This document shows positions 20,607 to 28,212 of a DNA stretch of 47,222 bases, one piece after another. Position numbers and translations under genes: made by a program. The notes below the pieces were generated by a model. It saw only the letters and a list, made by a program, of their open reading frames with translations, did not search any database and was not told the origin of the DNA. How positions within the stretch are numbered: position 1 is the first letter of the stretch; every line of letters begins with the position of its first letter. Origin of the DNA: Clostridia bacterium (lineage in GTDB: Bacteria; Bacillota; Clostridia; TANB77; CAG-508); contig JAFRDD010000067.1 of NCBI GenBank assembly GCA_017404025.1, positions 1 through 47,222 of the forward strand, in the 5' to 3' direction.

Positions 20607-20966
20607 ATGAAAATCAATTCTTGGAAAGATATTTGGAAAGGTCCATTTTGGTCTGACGATTATGGTTGGGTATATGATAAAGATAATATTCCAGTCTTTA
20701 GTGCTGATGATTTAACTGAAGATAATGATAAGTTTATTAATACATTGACTGATGATATTACAGCAGTATTAAATGAAAAAGAACCAAGTCAAAAGTATGA
20801 TAGGTTTGATGTTAAAGATGGATGCGATATTTATCTTGGGAATGTATGCATAGGATATTTCAGAGGTTGGGGACATATGTGTGGTGGTCTTAAATTATCT
20901 TCAATTGATGCTGCTAAGTATCAAGATGAATTGATTGAATTTGTATTAAATAAATTATATAATTAA
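20607..20966 (+). CDS. Small acidic protein of unknown function
   Basis: 119 residues, strongly acidic in the middle (FSADDLTEDNDKFINTLTDD). It ends with a Gly/Trp segment (YFRGWGHMCGGLKLS) and a C-terminal helix. No motif is recognised. Its stop overlaps the KptA start by one base (TAATG), so expression of the two is probably coupled. Confidence 0.45.
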   Translation: MKINSWKDIWKGPFWSDDYGWVYDKDNIPVFSADDLTEDNDKFINTLTDDITAVLNEKEPSQKYDRFDVKDGCDIYLGNVCIGYFRGWGHMCGGLKLSSIDAAKYQDELIEFVLNKLYN

Positions 20967-21547
20967 TGGACAAGTATATATTAGAAGATAAAGGCAAGCA
21001 GCTATCTTGGCTGCTTAGACATGATTCTCATTCTTTCCTAAAAGGATTGATTGATGAGCATGGTTGGAGAAGTGTAGATGAGATATGTGAAAAATATCAT
21101 TATACAATTGAACTTCTTAATGAAATTGTTGAAACAAACAACAAGAAGAGATATGAATATAATGATGACAAGACTAAGATTAGAGCAAGACAAGGACATT
21201 CAATTAATGTAGATGTTGAATTAAAAGAGGCCACTACTATTACTGAAAATAATCCTTATCTTTATCATGGAACATCAGACAGGTTCATTGAATCCATTAA
21301 AAAGGAAGGATTAGTACCTCAAACAAGAATGTATGTACATTTATCTGTTGATGAACCAACAGCAGTTAATGTTGGAAAGAGACATGGAGGTAAAACTTAT
21401 GTAATAAAGATAGACGCACACCAGATGAAATTGGACGGAGAGAAAATCTATATTTCTAATAATGGTGTATATAATGTAAAGAAAGTATTACCTAAGTATT
21501 TCAAAGATATATGTGTATATCCTAATTTATCAATTAAAACAAAATAA
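20966..21547 (+). CDS. kptA: RNA 2'-phosphotransferase, KptA/Tpt1 family
   Basis: 193 residues, the full family length. QLSWLLRH (Arg18, His19), DEHGWRSVDEI, KIRARQGHS (Arg73-His78), LYHGTS (His101-Gly102-Thr103) and TAVNVGKRHGG (Arg139) are the conserved elements of KptA/Tpt1, including the Arg-His-Arg-Arg catalytic set. Known reaction: NAD+-dependent removal of an internal RNA 2'-phosphate, giving ADP-ribose 1'',2''-cyclic phosphate, nicotinamide and a repaired junction. In yeast this finishes tRNA splicing. In this window the phosphodiesterase at 12924 and the ligases could create just such a 2'-phosphate, which gives a phage KptA a clear purpose. Some KptA homologues ADP-ribosylate RNA ends; that alternative remains. 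Confidence 0.9.
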   Translation: MDKYILEDKGKQLSWLLRHDSHSFLKGLIDEHGWRSVDEICEKYHYTIELLNEIVETNNKKRYEYNDDKTKIRARQGHSINVDVELKEATTITENNPYLYHGTSDRFIESIKKEGLVPQTRMYVHLSVDEPTAVNVGKRHGGKTYVIKIDAHQMKLDGEKIYISNNGVYNVKKVLPKYFKDICVYPNLSIKTK

Positions 21548-21548
21548 T

Positions 21549-21950
21549 ATGAAAGTAGCAAAAGCAGATAAGGAAGAATTTGATAAAGTATATGATTTTA
21601 TCAATGTAATGGATTCATTATTTGATGGGCGTTTTTGGAGCCATGAAGAAGAATGGAAAGAATGGGATGATGATAATCCAAATAAAAAGTTACTGCTTAA
21701 AATTGAAGAAGAAATTAGAGAATCAGATGGTGAAACAATTTGGGATTGTGTAGACAACAGATTAATCCTTTATGAATTCATGAAAAGAAAATGGATGGAA
21801 GCAAATTGGTGTGGCTCATTTCAAAGAATTGTTACAAATGCAGAAGTATTAATTGATAATGCTTGTGATACCAATCTTGATTATCTTGAATGGAAACCAG
21901 AAATAAAAGAAGCTATTGAGAAATATGAACAAGAAAAATCTTCTGAATAA
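21549..21950 (+). CDS. Acidic helical protein of unknown function
   Basis: 133 residues from the ATG at 21549, just after the KptA stop. It is mostly helix-forming and acidic, with WSHEEEWKEWDDDNPNKKLL and a C-terminal EIKEAIEKYEQEKSSE. No motif is recognised. It overlaps the next gene by 26 bases. Confidence 0.45.
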   Translation: MKVAKADKEEFDKVYDFINVMDSLFDGRFWSHEEEWKEWDDDNPNKKLLLKIEEEIRESDGETIWDCVDNRLILYEFMKRKWMEANWCGSFQRIVTNAEVLIDNACDTNLDYLEWKPEIKEAIEKYEQEKSSE

Positions 21951-22191
21951 AAGTTGCATAACATGTGACCATTTTTGCTGGTGGGATGGCGATTATTGTT
22001 GTATTGCTGGTATGCAATCAGATAAAGAAGGAGCAAAATCATTTATCTTACAAGAATCAAAAACTGGTGAATTTAATTTAGAGTTTATTGATGCTATTGA
22101 AAAACATAAAGGGTGTATTTATTATAAAAACATAACTAGAAAAAGAAATATTTATAGAGAACCTTTTGAGGAATTTTTAAATAAATTATAA
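21925..22191 (+). CDS. Cys-rich small protein (possible zinc or iron-sulfur site)
   Basis: 88 residues from the ATG at 21925. SCITCDHFCWWDGDYCCI gives five Cys within 16 residues, with a sixth in HKGCIYY near residue 70. This is the pattern of a small metal-binding domain. It is encoded directly upstream of the Thg1-like gene with 3 bases between. Confidence 0.5.
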   Translation: MNKKNLLNKSCITCDHFCWWDGDYCCIAGMQSDKEGAKSFILQESKTGEFNLEFIDAIEKHKGCIYYKNITRKRNIYREPFEEFLNKL

Positions 22192-22194
22192 GAT

Positions 22195-23010
22195 ATGAAA
22201 TTTAATAATCTTGAAGATAAGTGCCAATATTATAGAGGCCTTACTGATTATAAAGTTTGCGGTAATAATAATATTCTTGTGATGCTTGATGGTAAGAACT
22301 TCAGCACTCTTATCAAGAATAATTTTAAGAAGCCGTTTGATGACGAATTTATTAATATGATGAATCGTACTGCACAGTTTCTTTGCAATAATGTGCAGGG
22401 TGTAAAGTTTGCATATGTACAAAGTGATGAGATTAGTCTTCTTATCACAGATTATGATACACCTGAGACTGACACTCCATTTGGTGGAAGAATCTGTAAG
22501 CTTCAGTCAATTCTTGCTTCTCTTGCAACAAGTGAGTTTAACAGATGGTTCACTATTTGGAATCTTAATAAGTGTTACGATAATGTAAATGTTGGGGAAT
22601 TCATTTCTAAGATGAAGATGGCACAGTTTGACTGTAAGGTTTGGACTGTACCTAATCAGAATGACGCATATGCATGGTTCCTTTATCGTCAGCTTGATTG
22701 TATCAAAAATTCAAAGCAACAGACTGCCCAGACATATCTTCCTCACAAGCAGCTTCTAAATCATGATGCTGATGAGCAGATTGAAATGACTCTTAACGAG
22801 AAGGGTATTAATTGGAATAAGTTTGAAGACAAATACAAGTATGGTAGATTTGTGTATAAGATAGAAACAACTGGGGTTGCAAAGGATAATAAGGGTAATG
22901 ATGTTGAATATGTAAGAAACAAATTTACTGTAGTTCCTGCATTTGTTCTATCAAATGAGGAAGGCAAAAATAAATTTTATGATGAAGCATTTAGAAAGTA
23001 TGGAATTTGA
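22195..23010 (+). CDS. Thg1-like protein (tRNA-His guanylyltransferase family, 3'-5' polymerase)
   Basis: 271 residues. ILVMLDGKNFSTL (Asp32), FKKPFDDEF and FAYVQSDEISLLI (Asp78, Glu79) are the metal-binding carboxylates and flanking motifs of the Thg1 palm domain (human enzyme: Asp29, Asp76, Glu77). FGGRICKLQSILAS and a C-terminal part with KTYLPHK-like sequence complete the family layout. Known activity: addition of nucleotides to the 5' end in the 3'-5' direction. Eukaryotic Thg1 adds G-1 to tRNA-His, while bacterial and phage-type Thg1-like proteins repair 5'-truncated tRNAs by templated addition. No tRNA-His gene is in this window, so a general repair role fits better. It could act on the phage tRNAs or on damaged host tRNAs. 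It is more GC-rich than its neighbours. Confidence 0.85.
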   Translation: MKFNNLEDKCQYYRGLTDYKVCGNNNILVMLDGKNFSTLIKNNFKKPFDDEFINMMNRTAQFLCNNVQGVKFAYVQSDEISLLITDYDTPETDTPFGGRICKLQSILASLATSEFNRWFTIWNLNKCYDNVNVGEFISKMKMAQFDCKVWTVPNQNDAYAWFLYRQLDCIKNSKQQTAQTYLPHKQLLNHDADEQIEMTLNEKGINWNKFEDKYKYGRFVYKIETTGVAKDNKGNDVEYVRNKFTVVPAFVLSNEEGKNKFYDEAFRKYGI

Positions 23011-23284
23011 GATTGGAAAATATTATGTATTAAATCCAGATAAATTTTATTTTTCTATAGATTTGCAAAGAAGTGTAAAATTTATTAATCCTGTTATTGT
23101 AAAAGTTACACATATATCAACTTTTGGAATAATTTTTGGAACATTGGTAGATGTTGGATTATTTAGAAATGATATTGATACAACTAATGAAATTGAGTTT
23201 ATATCAGAAGATATATTAAGAGAATATGAATTTAAGAAGCCTACAGGTTTAGCACCATTTTATTTTGAATTTAAATTTGATTAA
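23000..23284 (+). CDS. Small protein of unknown function
   Basis: 94 residues from the ATG at 23000, which overlaps the end of the Thg1-like gene. MEFEIGKYYVLNPDKFYF opens a strand-rich protein with IVKVTHISTFGIIFGTLV, similar in layout to small SH3-like phage proteins. No motif is recognised. Confidence 0.45.
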   Translation: MEFEIGKYYVLNPDKFYFSIDLQRSVKFINPVIVKVTHISTFGIIFGTLVDVGLFRNDIDTTNEIEFISEDILREYEFKKPTGLAPFYFEFKFD

Positions 23285-23287
23285 TGT

Positions 23288-23527
23288 ATGAAACTGTTCC
23301 AAGGAGATAAGATTAAATTTAAATATTATACAAATATTGACCCATATCCTATTTGTATAGGAAAAGTCGAACATGTGTATGGTCCTTCATTTGTTCAATC
23401 GTTATTTGATAAATACAATATTGATGTAATAATTGAAGATGTACTTGAAAATCATTTTGCAAAAGATGAACTGATTGGAAGAAAAGTTAGAATTAGAAAT
23501 GATTTTGATATTGAAAAGATTATTTAA
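23288..23527 (+). CDS. Small basic beta-rich protein of unknown function
   Basis: 79 residues: LFQGDKIKFKYYTNIDPYPICIGKVEHVYG at the start (quoted in part: GDKIKFKYY, ICIGKVEHVYG) suggests an SH3-like barrel, with a charged C-terminal helix. It may be a further diverged relative of the barrel genes at 9201 and 11363. It overlaps the end of the convergent gene at 23520 by 8 bases. Confidence 0.4.
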   Translation: MKLFQGDKIKFKYYTNIDPYPICIGKVEHVYGPSFVQSLFDKYNIDVIIEDVLENHFAKDELIGRKVRIRNDFDIEKII

Positions 23528-23807
23528 CAAATAATTTACTTATTGGCCCAAATATAGAATACAATAAATTAATGAAAGGAGATAAAGGATATTGCATACC
23601 AGCATCCTTTGTTTTCTTTCTTAATATATACAGCTTATAACATAGTTTATGCACATAAAATTCATTTAAAAAACTTTTATTTGTTCTATTGAATACTTCA
23701 TAATTTGGATATGATTTTCTTAATTTATTTATTAGGTCTAATACTTCTTTTGTAGATACATTAATTACATCAAATATAGTAAGTCTATCTTGTTTTAAGT
23801 TGTACAT
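23520..23807 (-). CDS. Small basic protein of unknown function
   Basis: 95 residues on the minus strand, convergent with the upstream gene run. It has many Lys/Tyr residues (KSYPNYEVFNRTNKSFLNEFY, split here) and a helical start (LTIFDVINVSTKEVLDLINKL). It is the only minus-strand gene between 4.3 and 25.2 kb. Its reality is supported by the absence of any plus-strand gene over 23528-23894. Confidence 0.5.
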   Translation of the reverse strand: MYNLKQDRLTIFDVINVSTKEVLDLINKLRKSYPNYEVFNRTNKSFLNEFYVHKLCYKLYILRKKTKDAGMQYPLSPFINLLYSIFGPISKLFVK

Positions 23808-23859
23808 AATTAATAATGATATATATTAAAAAAATAATTTGAATTATTTTGTTTTTATT

Positions 23860-23867
23860 CTATATTA
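23860..23867 (+). promoter_or_regulatory. Promoter box CTATATTA
   Basis: Exact octamer after a T-rich run and 27 bases before the start at 23895. Confidence 0.6.
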
Positions 23868-23894
23868 GTATTGTAATTCAATAACAACAACATT

Positions 23895-24890
23895 ATGGAG
23901 ACCATTAACACTACCCCCGCTCGTCACAACAACACCATTATCGAAAAGACTTTCAATGAGCTCAAGCAGGTTCTTGAGAATGCAAAGGAAAATGAGTCTG
24001 GATATAACGGACTTCCTGGAATTTTAAATTTGATGAAGAAAGTTGGTATTGATAAGATCTTTTTTGTTGGAAGAGATTATCATGGGAAGTATGAGGATGA
24101 TTATTGCTATTTCACTTATTGGAACGAAGCTGAAAAGAAGTTTGAAAAAGATGAGTGGGGTACCTGGGCTGCATTTCCCCATTATGACCTCTATGAGATG
24201 CCGCTTGATTTTGGTGTGGCTTGGGAGAACGGTTTGATTGACAAAGAAGCATATCTTGCTTATCAGCAAAGTTCTGCGCTTCAGATTCTCTCTAATACTA
24301 AGTTTGATAAGAATGTTGCTAAGGATTATAAATTGAGAGTTTCTATCAATGGCGGCCGTAAGTTCAAGGGTGAAGGTTATCTTGTGGATGTTGAGGAATC
24401 TTCTTACAGATATGCAACTCCAATGTTCCGTAATCATTCTGATAATTTCGGGATTTCTATTACTGAAACTGCTGTCATTTGGAATCCAATTGATAACACT
24501 CTTAACAGGGCAAATCTGAAATATGTCAATTACATGGATTCTGAAGAAATCATGGAAAAATATACCTTCTGGGCAAAGAAGGTTATTATGGACTCTACTG
24601 TTAATGACATCAAGTCAAACAATCAGTATAACCTCGGCAGTTATATTTTGAATATTGATTATTCCTTTGCAAAATTTATGGGAGAGGTCTGGGCTCCTGA
24701 ACATCAGATTGGGGATGTCATTTCTACTGCATATGACCCTGAGGCTGAGGCTCGTAAGAAGAAGGAATCTGAGTTCCGTACCTCCAAGATGCCTGGCATC
24801 ATTGAGTGGGTGAAGAACAATACTGACAAGCAGGGCGAGGAAATCATCAAACTTGCTATTCATATTTATAACAAGAATTATGGTAATTAA
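23895..24890 (+). CDS. Protein of unknown function with high-expression codon use
   Basis: 331 residues, soluble, no signal peptide or membrane span. Recognisable stretches are KIFFVGRDYHGKYEDDYCYF, WAAFPHYDLYEMPLDFGVAW and a C-terminal highly charged region EAEARKKKESEF before a helix. It matches no family I know. Codon choice (CGT, AAC, GAC, CTC, GAG) is far less AT-rich than in adjacent genes, as in the radical SAM and TelA genes. It is the first gene after a promoter box, which fits an abundant early protein. Confidence 0.5.
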   Translation: METINTTPARHNNTIIEKTFNELKQVLENAKENESGYNGLPGILNLMKKVGIDKIFFVGRDYHGKYEDDYCYFTYWNEAEKKFEKDEWGTWAAFPHYDLYEMPLDFGVAWENGLIDKEAYLAYQQSSALQILSNTKFDKNVAKDYKLRVSINGGRKFKGEGYLVDVEESSYRYATPMFRNHSDNFGISITETAVIWNPIDNTLNRANLKYVNYMDSEEIMEKYTFWAKKVIMDSTVNDIKSNNQYNLGSYILNIDYSFAKFMGEVWAPEHQIGDVISTAYDPEAEARKKKESEFRTSKMPGIIEWVKNNTDKQGEEIIKLAIHIYNKNYGN

Positions 24891-24893
24891 AAT

Positions 24894-25238
24894 ATGAAAA
24901 AACGAATGAATAAACCAGTAGAAGCAGAAGATAAATTCTCTGCTTCTTATTGGGATAAAGTTAGCAATTATAATAGTAATTCATCTGATAAGTTATATGA
25001 TGAAGTAATTGCAGATATTTTTGATTTAATTGAAGATAGGGCAAATCGTGGTTATCATTTTGTTTCTATTCCTCTATATTCAATTAATTATAGAAGAGAT
25101 GAATTTAATCCTGATTCAAGCTCAGGAGCAGAAAGGAAAAAGACAGTATTAGCTAATGTAAAGAATTTTTTATTAGATAAGGGATTTGCTTGCAAAAAGA
25201 ATGGTGTTCAATTAGAAATTGATTGGTTTAAACATTAA
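24894..25238 (+). CDS. Protein of unknown function
   Basis: 114 residues. It has a basic start (MKKRMNKPVEAEDKF), a middle with DEVIADIFDLIEDRANRGYHFV, and an end, GFACKKNGVQLEIDWFKH, resembling the terminal strand of small winged or alpha/beta phage proteins. It is 3 bases after the previous gene and is closed by a bidirectional terminator. Confidence 0.5.
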   Translation: MKKRMNKPVEAEDKFSASYWDKVSNYNSNSSDKLYDEVIADIFDLIEDRANRGYHFVSIPLYSINYRRDEFNPDSSSGAERKKTVLANVKNFLLDKGFACKKNGVQLEIDWFKH

Positions 25239-25239
25239 A

Positions 25240-25264
25240 AAAGAGGTTCTTAACGAACCTCTTT
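25240..25264. terminator. Bidirectional terminator between convergent genes
   Basis: AAAGAGGTTC (25240-25249) and GAACCTCTTT (25255-25264) form a perfect 10-bp stem with a 5-base loop and A/T tracts on both sides, serving the plus-strand run and the minus-strand structural block. Confidence 0.9.
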
Positions 25265-25268
25265 AATT

Positions 25269-25646
25269 TTAATCTGTACATTCTTCTTCATCAGGAATAG
25301 GAACTTCTTCATCATCCTCTTCCGTCTTTTGTGAATGATTTCTATGTGTATTATATATGTATTTATTTTCTGACCATTCTGAACCAGCCTTTGTTAGTCC
25401 AGCCGCAGCAAATAATGATCCAACTGCCCCAATGAAATATGCTGCTTCAGACATACTTATAGTAATTGTATGATTAAATATAACATCAACAATCATTCCT
25501 GCAATCAATACGGCAAGAAGAACCATACCTACTATAGTAGTACATACAAGGAAAAAGTTCTTAGAACTTACTCCTGTATTACTCTTAATAAGTTTCATAA
25601 AAAAATTGTCTTTAACAGTCTTCATAAATAAATCACTTATTTTCAT
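25269..25646 (-). CDS. Membrane protein with two spans, encoded downstream of terminase
   Basis: 125 residues. The hydrophobic segments are VCTTIVGMVLLAVLIAGMIV (about 34-53) and AAYFIGAVGSLFAAAGL (about 68-84). The C-terminal tail is highly acidic (EEDDEEVPIPDEEECTD). It is in the same direction as the terminase and portal block. Holin-like size and topology are possible, but the long charged tail and lack of other lysis genes leave the role open. Confidence 0.5.
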   Translation of the reverse strand: MKISDLFMKTVKDNFFMKLIKSNTGVSSKNFFLVCTTIVGMVLLAVLIAGMIVDVIFNHTITISMSEAAYFIGAVGSLFAAAGLTKAGSEWSENKYIYNTHRNHSQKTEEDDEEVPIPDEEECTD

Positions 25647-25706
25647 TTAATGCCTGAGATATAATTGTTTTACAATATACCTCACACTCCTATATATAAA
25701 AATAAT

Positions 25707-27650
25707 TTAGAAATTCCATAAATCATTTCCTAATGTCGAATTCCAATTAAGATCATCAATCTGTTGCAGCTGTTCAAATGGATTAGAAATAGAAACCATT
25801 TCTCCATAGATACCAAGTCCATTCATATCAACAAATGGTTGATTCATTTGAGCATTTGGCAGATTAAAACTTAATTTATGTAATTCAAATTCTTCAACAA
25901 AATCTTTATATTTAGGAGTATTCTTTAACATTGGTAACTGGCAAAGAGTCATAACAATATCATCATGACCATAACTTGCTTTATAAGAACCATTTCCATT
26001 CTTATCTTCAAAGTTTTCAATTTCTCCAATAGTTACCAAATCAGTTATTTCAACTTCAAATTTTTCAAGAATCATTTTAAGTAAAGCACATGCTGTCTTC
26101 TTTGAATTAGCAGAAAATCTTATTCCAGGAATTGTTTTTCTATGTCCACTATTTACTCCAGGAATACTATCCTCTTCAGAACCTTTCTTATATTGAATTA
26201 TTCTTGTTGTATCAAAACCATCTTTTGAAAGATTGAATCTCCAAATAGCATCTCTCATATAATCATTCTCATTTAAATTAAGAATGTATTGATAGAATAA
26301 TGCACCATAAGTATTCCATTCAATTGAAAATATTGTTCTATCATCATTAAATAATTGCGCTGACAATAACCAATATTCTAAAGCTGCATGTTCAAGATCA
26401 AGGTTATTACATTTCCAATATCCAACTTGTCTGAATTTATCTTTATCAGTCAACTGTAATATATGAAATACTGTACTATCACTATCACCGCCTCCGCCTT
26501 CTGCAAGGTCGGCAAGTATAATAAAGTAACCAGTCTTTAATTCATCTAAATTAAAATCAGGATGCCAGAATAAATTATCTTTTCTTTGTAAATATATTTC
26601 TAACCCTTCTCTAGTTTCAAACAATATTGACTTATCTCTTAATACACCCAAACATTCTCTTGAAACAATACATAAATCAGATGCACTAAATTGAGTTCCA
26701 TATTGATAATAGAATGCTTCTTCTGAACCAAGAATACCAACCATTTTTTGTTTCCAAGCTTCAGTTCTCTTTTCCCATTGTTTTGTTTCAAGATTATATT
26801 GAGGTACTTGATTCCAGTCTACTTTAAAATTAGCATATATGTTTGTTTTTTCTATTGAGCCTTTCCATAACTTATAGAACAAGTTGAATCCATTTTGTGT
26901 ACTCATTATTGCAACATGTGCATTAGGCAATGTAGTAACAGTAGGAATAACATTCTGATAGAAAAGTTCTACATCATTTTTAGGGCACCAAGCAAACTCA
27001 TCAAGAATAAGGAAATTGATTGTCTTACCAAGTCCAGCTGTTGGTGAGAAAGCTTCAGTTGAAATTGATGAGTTATTATCAAAACCAATTTCATGCATAT
27101 TCCATTTCATTGTACCAGCTTTAAGATAATAAGGTAAGTTAAGATACATATCTTTAAGCTTTGATAATAAATCTACTCCAGCAGGACCAGACTTTGAAAG
27201 AATAAGTCCGGTCATATCAATATTGAATAATATTACCCAAAGACAGAATATAGCTGTGGTAGTTGATTTACCTGCCTGACGGCAGCTTAACATTATAGTA
27301 AAGTTATTCTTTTGAAGCATTCTTAAATAATCAATTTGATAATCTCTAAGAATACAAGGCTTTAAGCCTTCTGGTGTCATTAAGTAACATTTACTTGCAA
27401 AATATACAGGGTCTTCTTTGCATCTTATATAATCATCTATCTCTTCTTGTGTTCTTCTATATACTAAATCAGGTTTAAGTAGTTTTACATTCTTTCCACA
27501 AAAAGGATTTGCTTTAAGTGGTAAACCTTTCTTTATTGCGTCAACCGCTATATTGAATGCATTAGTACTCCATACAACTCTTTCTGCAGCTTGTCCATTA
27601 ACTGTTTGTTTCACGGGATTATAATCCCATTCAAATTCTTTAACTGCCAT
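25707..27650 (-). CDS. Terminase large subunit (T4 gp17-like DNA packaging motor)
   Basis: 647 residues. The ATPase domain has a Walker A motif SCRQAGKST (122-130) and Walker B INFLILDEFAW (Asp217, Glu218). The C-terminal nuclease domain has IILADLAEGGGGDSDST (Asp381 region) and a later HDDIVMTLCQ acidic motif. Known role: ATP-driven packaging of concatemeric DNA through the portal, with endonuclease cuts at initiation and headful termination. Length is slightly above T4 gp17 (610). It lies in the minus-strand structural block but is separated from the portal by the kinase and methyltransferase genes on the other strand. The small terminase subunit is not evident in the window. Confidence 0.95.
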   Translation of the reverse strand: MAVKEFEWDYNPVKQTVNGQAAERVVWSTNAFNIAVDAIKKGLPLKANPFCGKNVKLLKPDLVYRRTQEEIDDYIRCKEDPVYFASKCYLMTPEGLKPCILRDYQIDYLRMLQKNNFTIMLSCRQAGKSTTTAIFCLWVILFNIDMTGLILSKSGPAGVDLLSKLKDMYLNLPYYLKAGTMKWNMHEIGFDNNSSISTEAFSPTAGLGKTINFLILDEFAWCPKNDVELFYQNVIPTVTTLPNAHVAIMSTQNGFNLFYKLWKGSIEKTNIYANFKVDWNQVPQYNLETKQWEKRTEAWKQKMVGILGSEEAFYYQYGTQFSASDLCIVSRECLGVLRDKSILFETREGLEIYLQRKDNLFWHPDFNLDELKTGYFIILADLAEGGGGDSDSTVFHILQLTDKDKFRQVGYWKCNNLDLEHAALEYWLLSAQLFNDDRTIFSIEWNTYGALFYQYILNLNENDYMRDAIWRFNLSKDGFDTTRIIQYKKGSEEDSIPGVNSGHRKTIPGIRFSANSKKTACALLKMILEKFEVEITDLVTIGEIENFEDKNGNGSYKASYGHDDIVMTLCQLPMLKNTPKYKDFVEEFELHKLSFNLPNAQMNQPFVDMNGLGIYGEMVSISNPFEQLQQIDDLNWNSTLGNDLWNF

Positions 27651-27669
27651 AAATTTTATAAAATATGTA

Positions 27670-27677
27670 CTATATTA
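27670..27677 (+). promoter_or_regulatory. Promoter box CTATATTA between divergent terminase and PNK genes
   Basis: Exact octamer 24 bases before the kinase start. The local sequence TATATTAATATA is palindromic, so it could act in both directions for the divergent terminase gene as well. Confidence 0.55.
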
Positions 27678-27701
27678 ATATATTAAAAAATAAATTTTAT
27701 C

Positions 27702-28193
27702 ATGAAATCAATTGAAAGATACATTTTGGAAGGTGCTAAGTTCGTAGTTTTTGTAATGTGTGGACTGCCTGGCTCAGGTAAATCAACTTGGGCTAAGGAG
27801 AAACACCCTGACTTGCCTATTGTTTCCAGAGACTTAATTCGTGCAAAGCTTGGCTTCACTAAGGATGCTGATGAAAAGGCTGTTCTTACTGCTGGGCAGG
27901 AAAAACAAGTTACAACTGAAGAGTATTGGCAGATTGCAAAATATGCTAAGAAAAGACAGTCTTTCATTGTTGATGATACAAATACAATTCCTAAGTATAG
28001 AAAGGATTTGATTCATACTCTTAGAACCTATGGTGCTAAGGTAATTGGAGTAAATGTTGATACTCCAACTGAAATTTGTATCAATAGAAGGAGAGGGCAG
28101 ATTCCTGCTGATGCTATTGAAAGAATAGCCAGAAAGATGCTTCCTCTTAGAAAAGAAGATGTTGATGAATTGATTGAAATTAAAGGATATTAA
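27702..28193 (+). CDS. Polynucleotide 5'-kinase (T4 PNK kinase domain only) with capsid-targeting-like leader
   Basis: 163 residues. P-loop CGLPGSGKST (20-29), then VSRDLIRAKLGF (Asp44, the likely general base), FIVDDTNT, and the lid segment INRRRGQIPADAIERI follow the T4 polynucleotide kinase layout. Unlike T4 Pnkp there is no C-terminal HAD-type 3'-phosphatase. Known activity: transfer of ATP gamma-phosphate to RNA or DNA 5'-OH ends. A kinase without phosphatase fits a repair route where the phosphodiesterase at 12924 handles the 3' end. The first ten residues, MKSIERYILE, also match the Glu10 leader of T4 internal head proteins, which suggests possible packaging in the virion. Confidence 0.85.
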   Translation: MKSIERYILEGAKFVVFVMCGLPGSGKSTWAKEKHPDLPIVSRDLIRAKLGFTKDADEKAVLTAGQEKQVTTEEYWQIAKYAKKRQSFIVDDTNTIPKYRKDLIHTLRTYGAKVIGVNVDTPTEICINRRRGQIPADAIERIARKMLPLRKEDVDELIEIKGY

Positions 28194-28212
28194 AAATATT
28201 TAGTAATATGTA

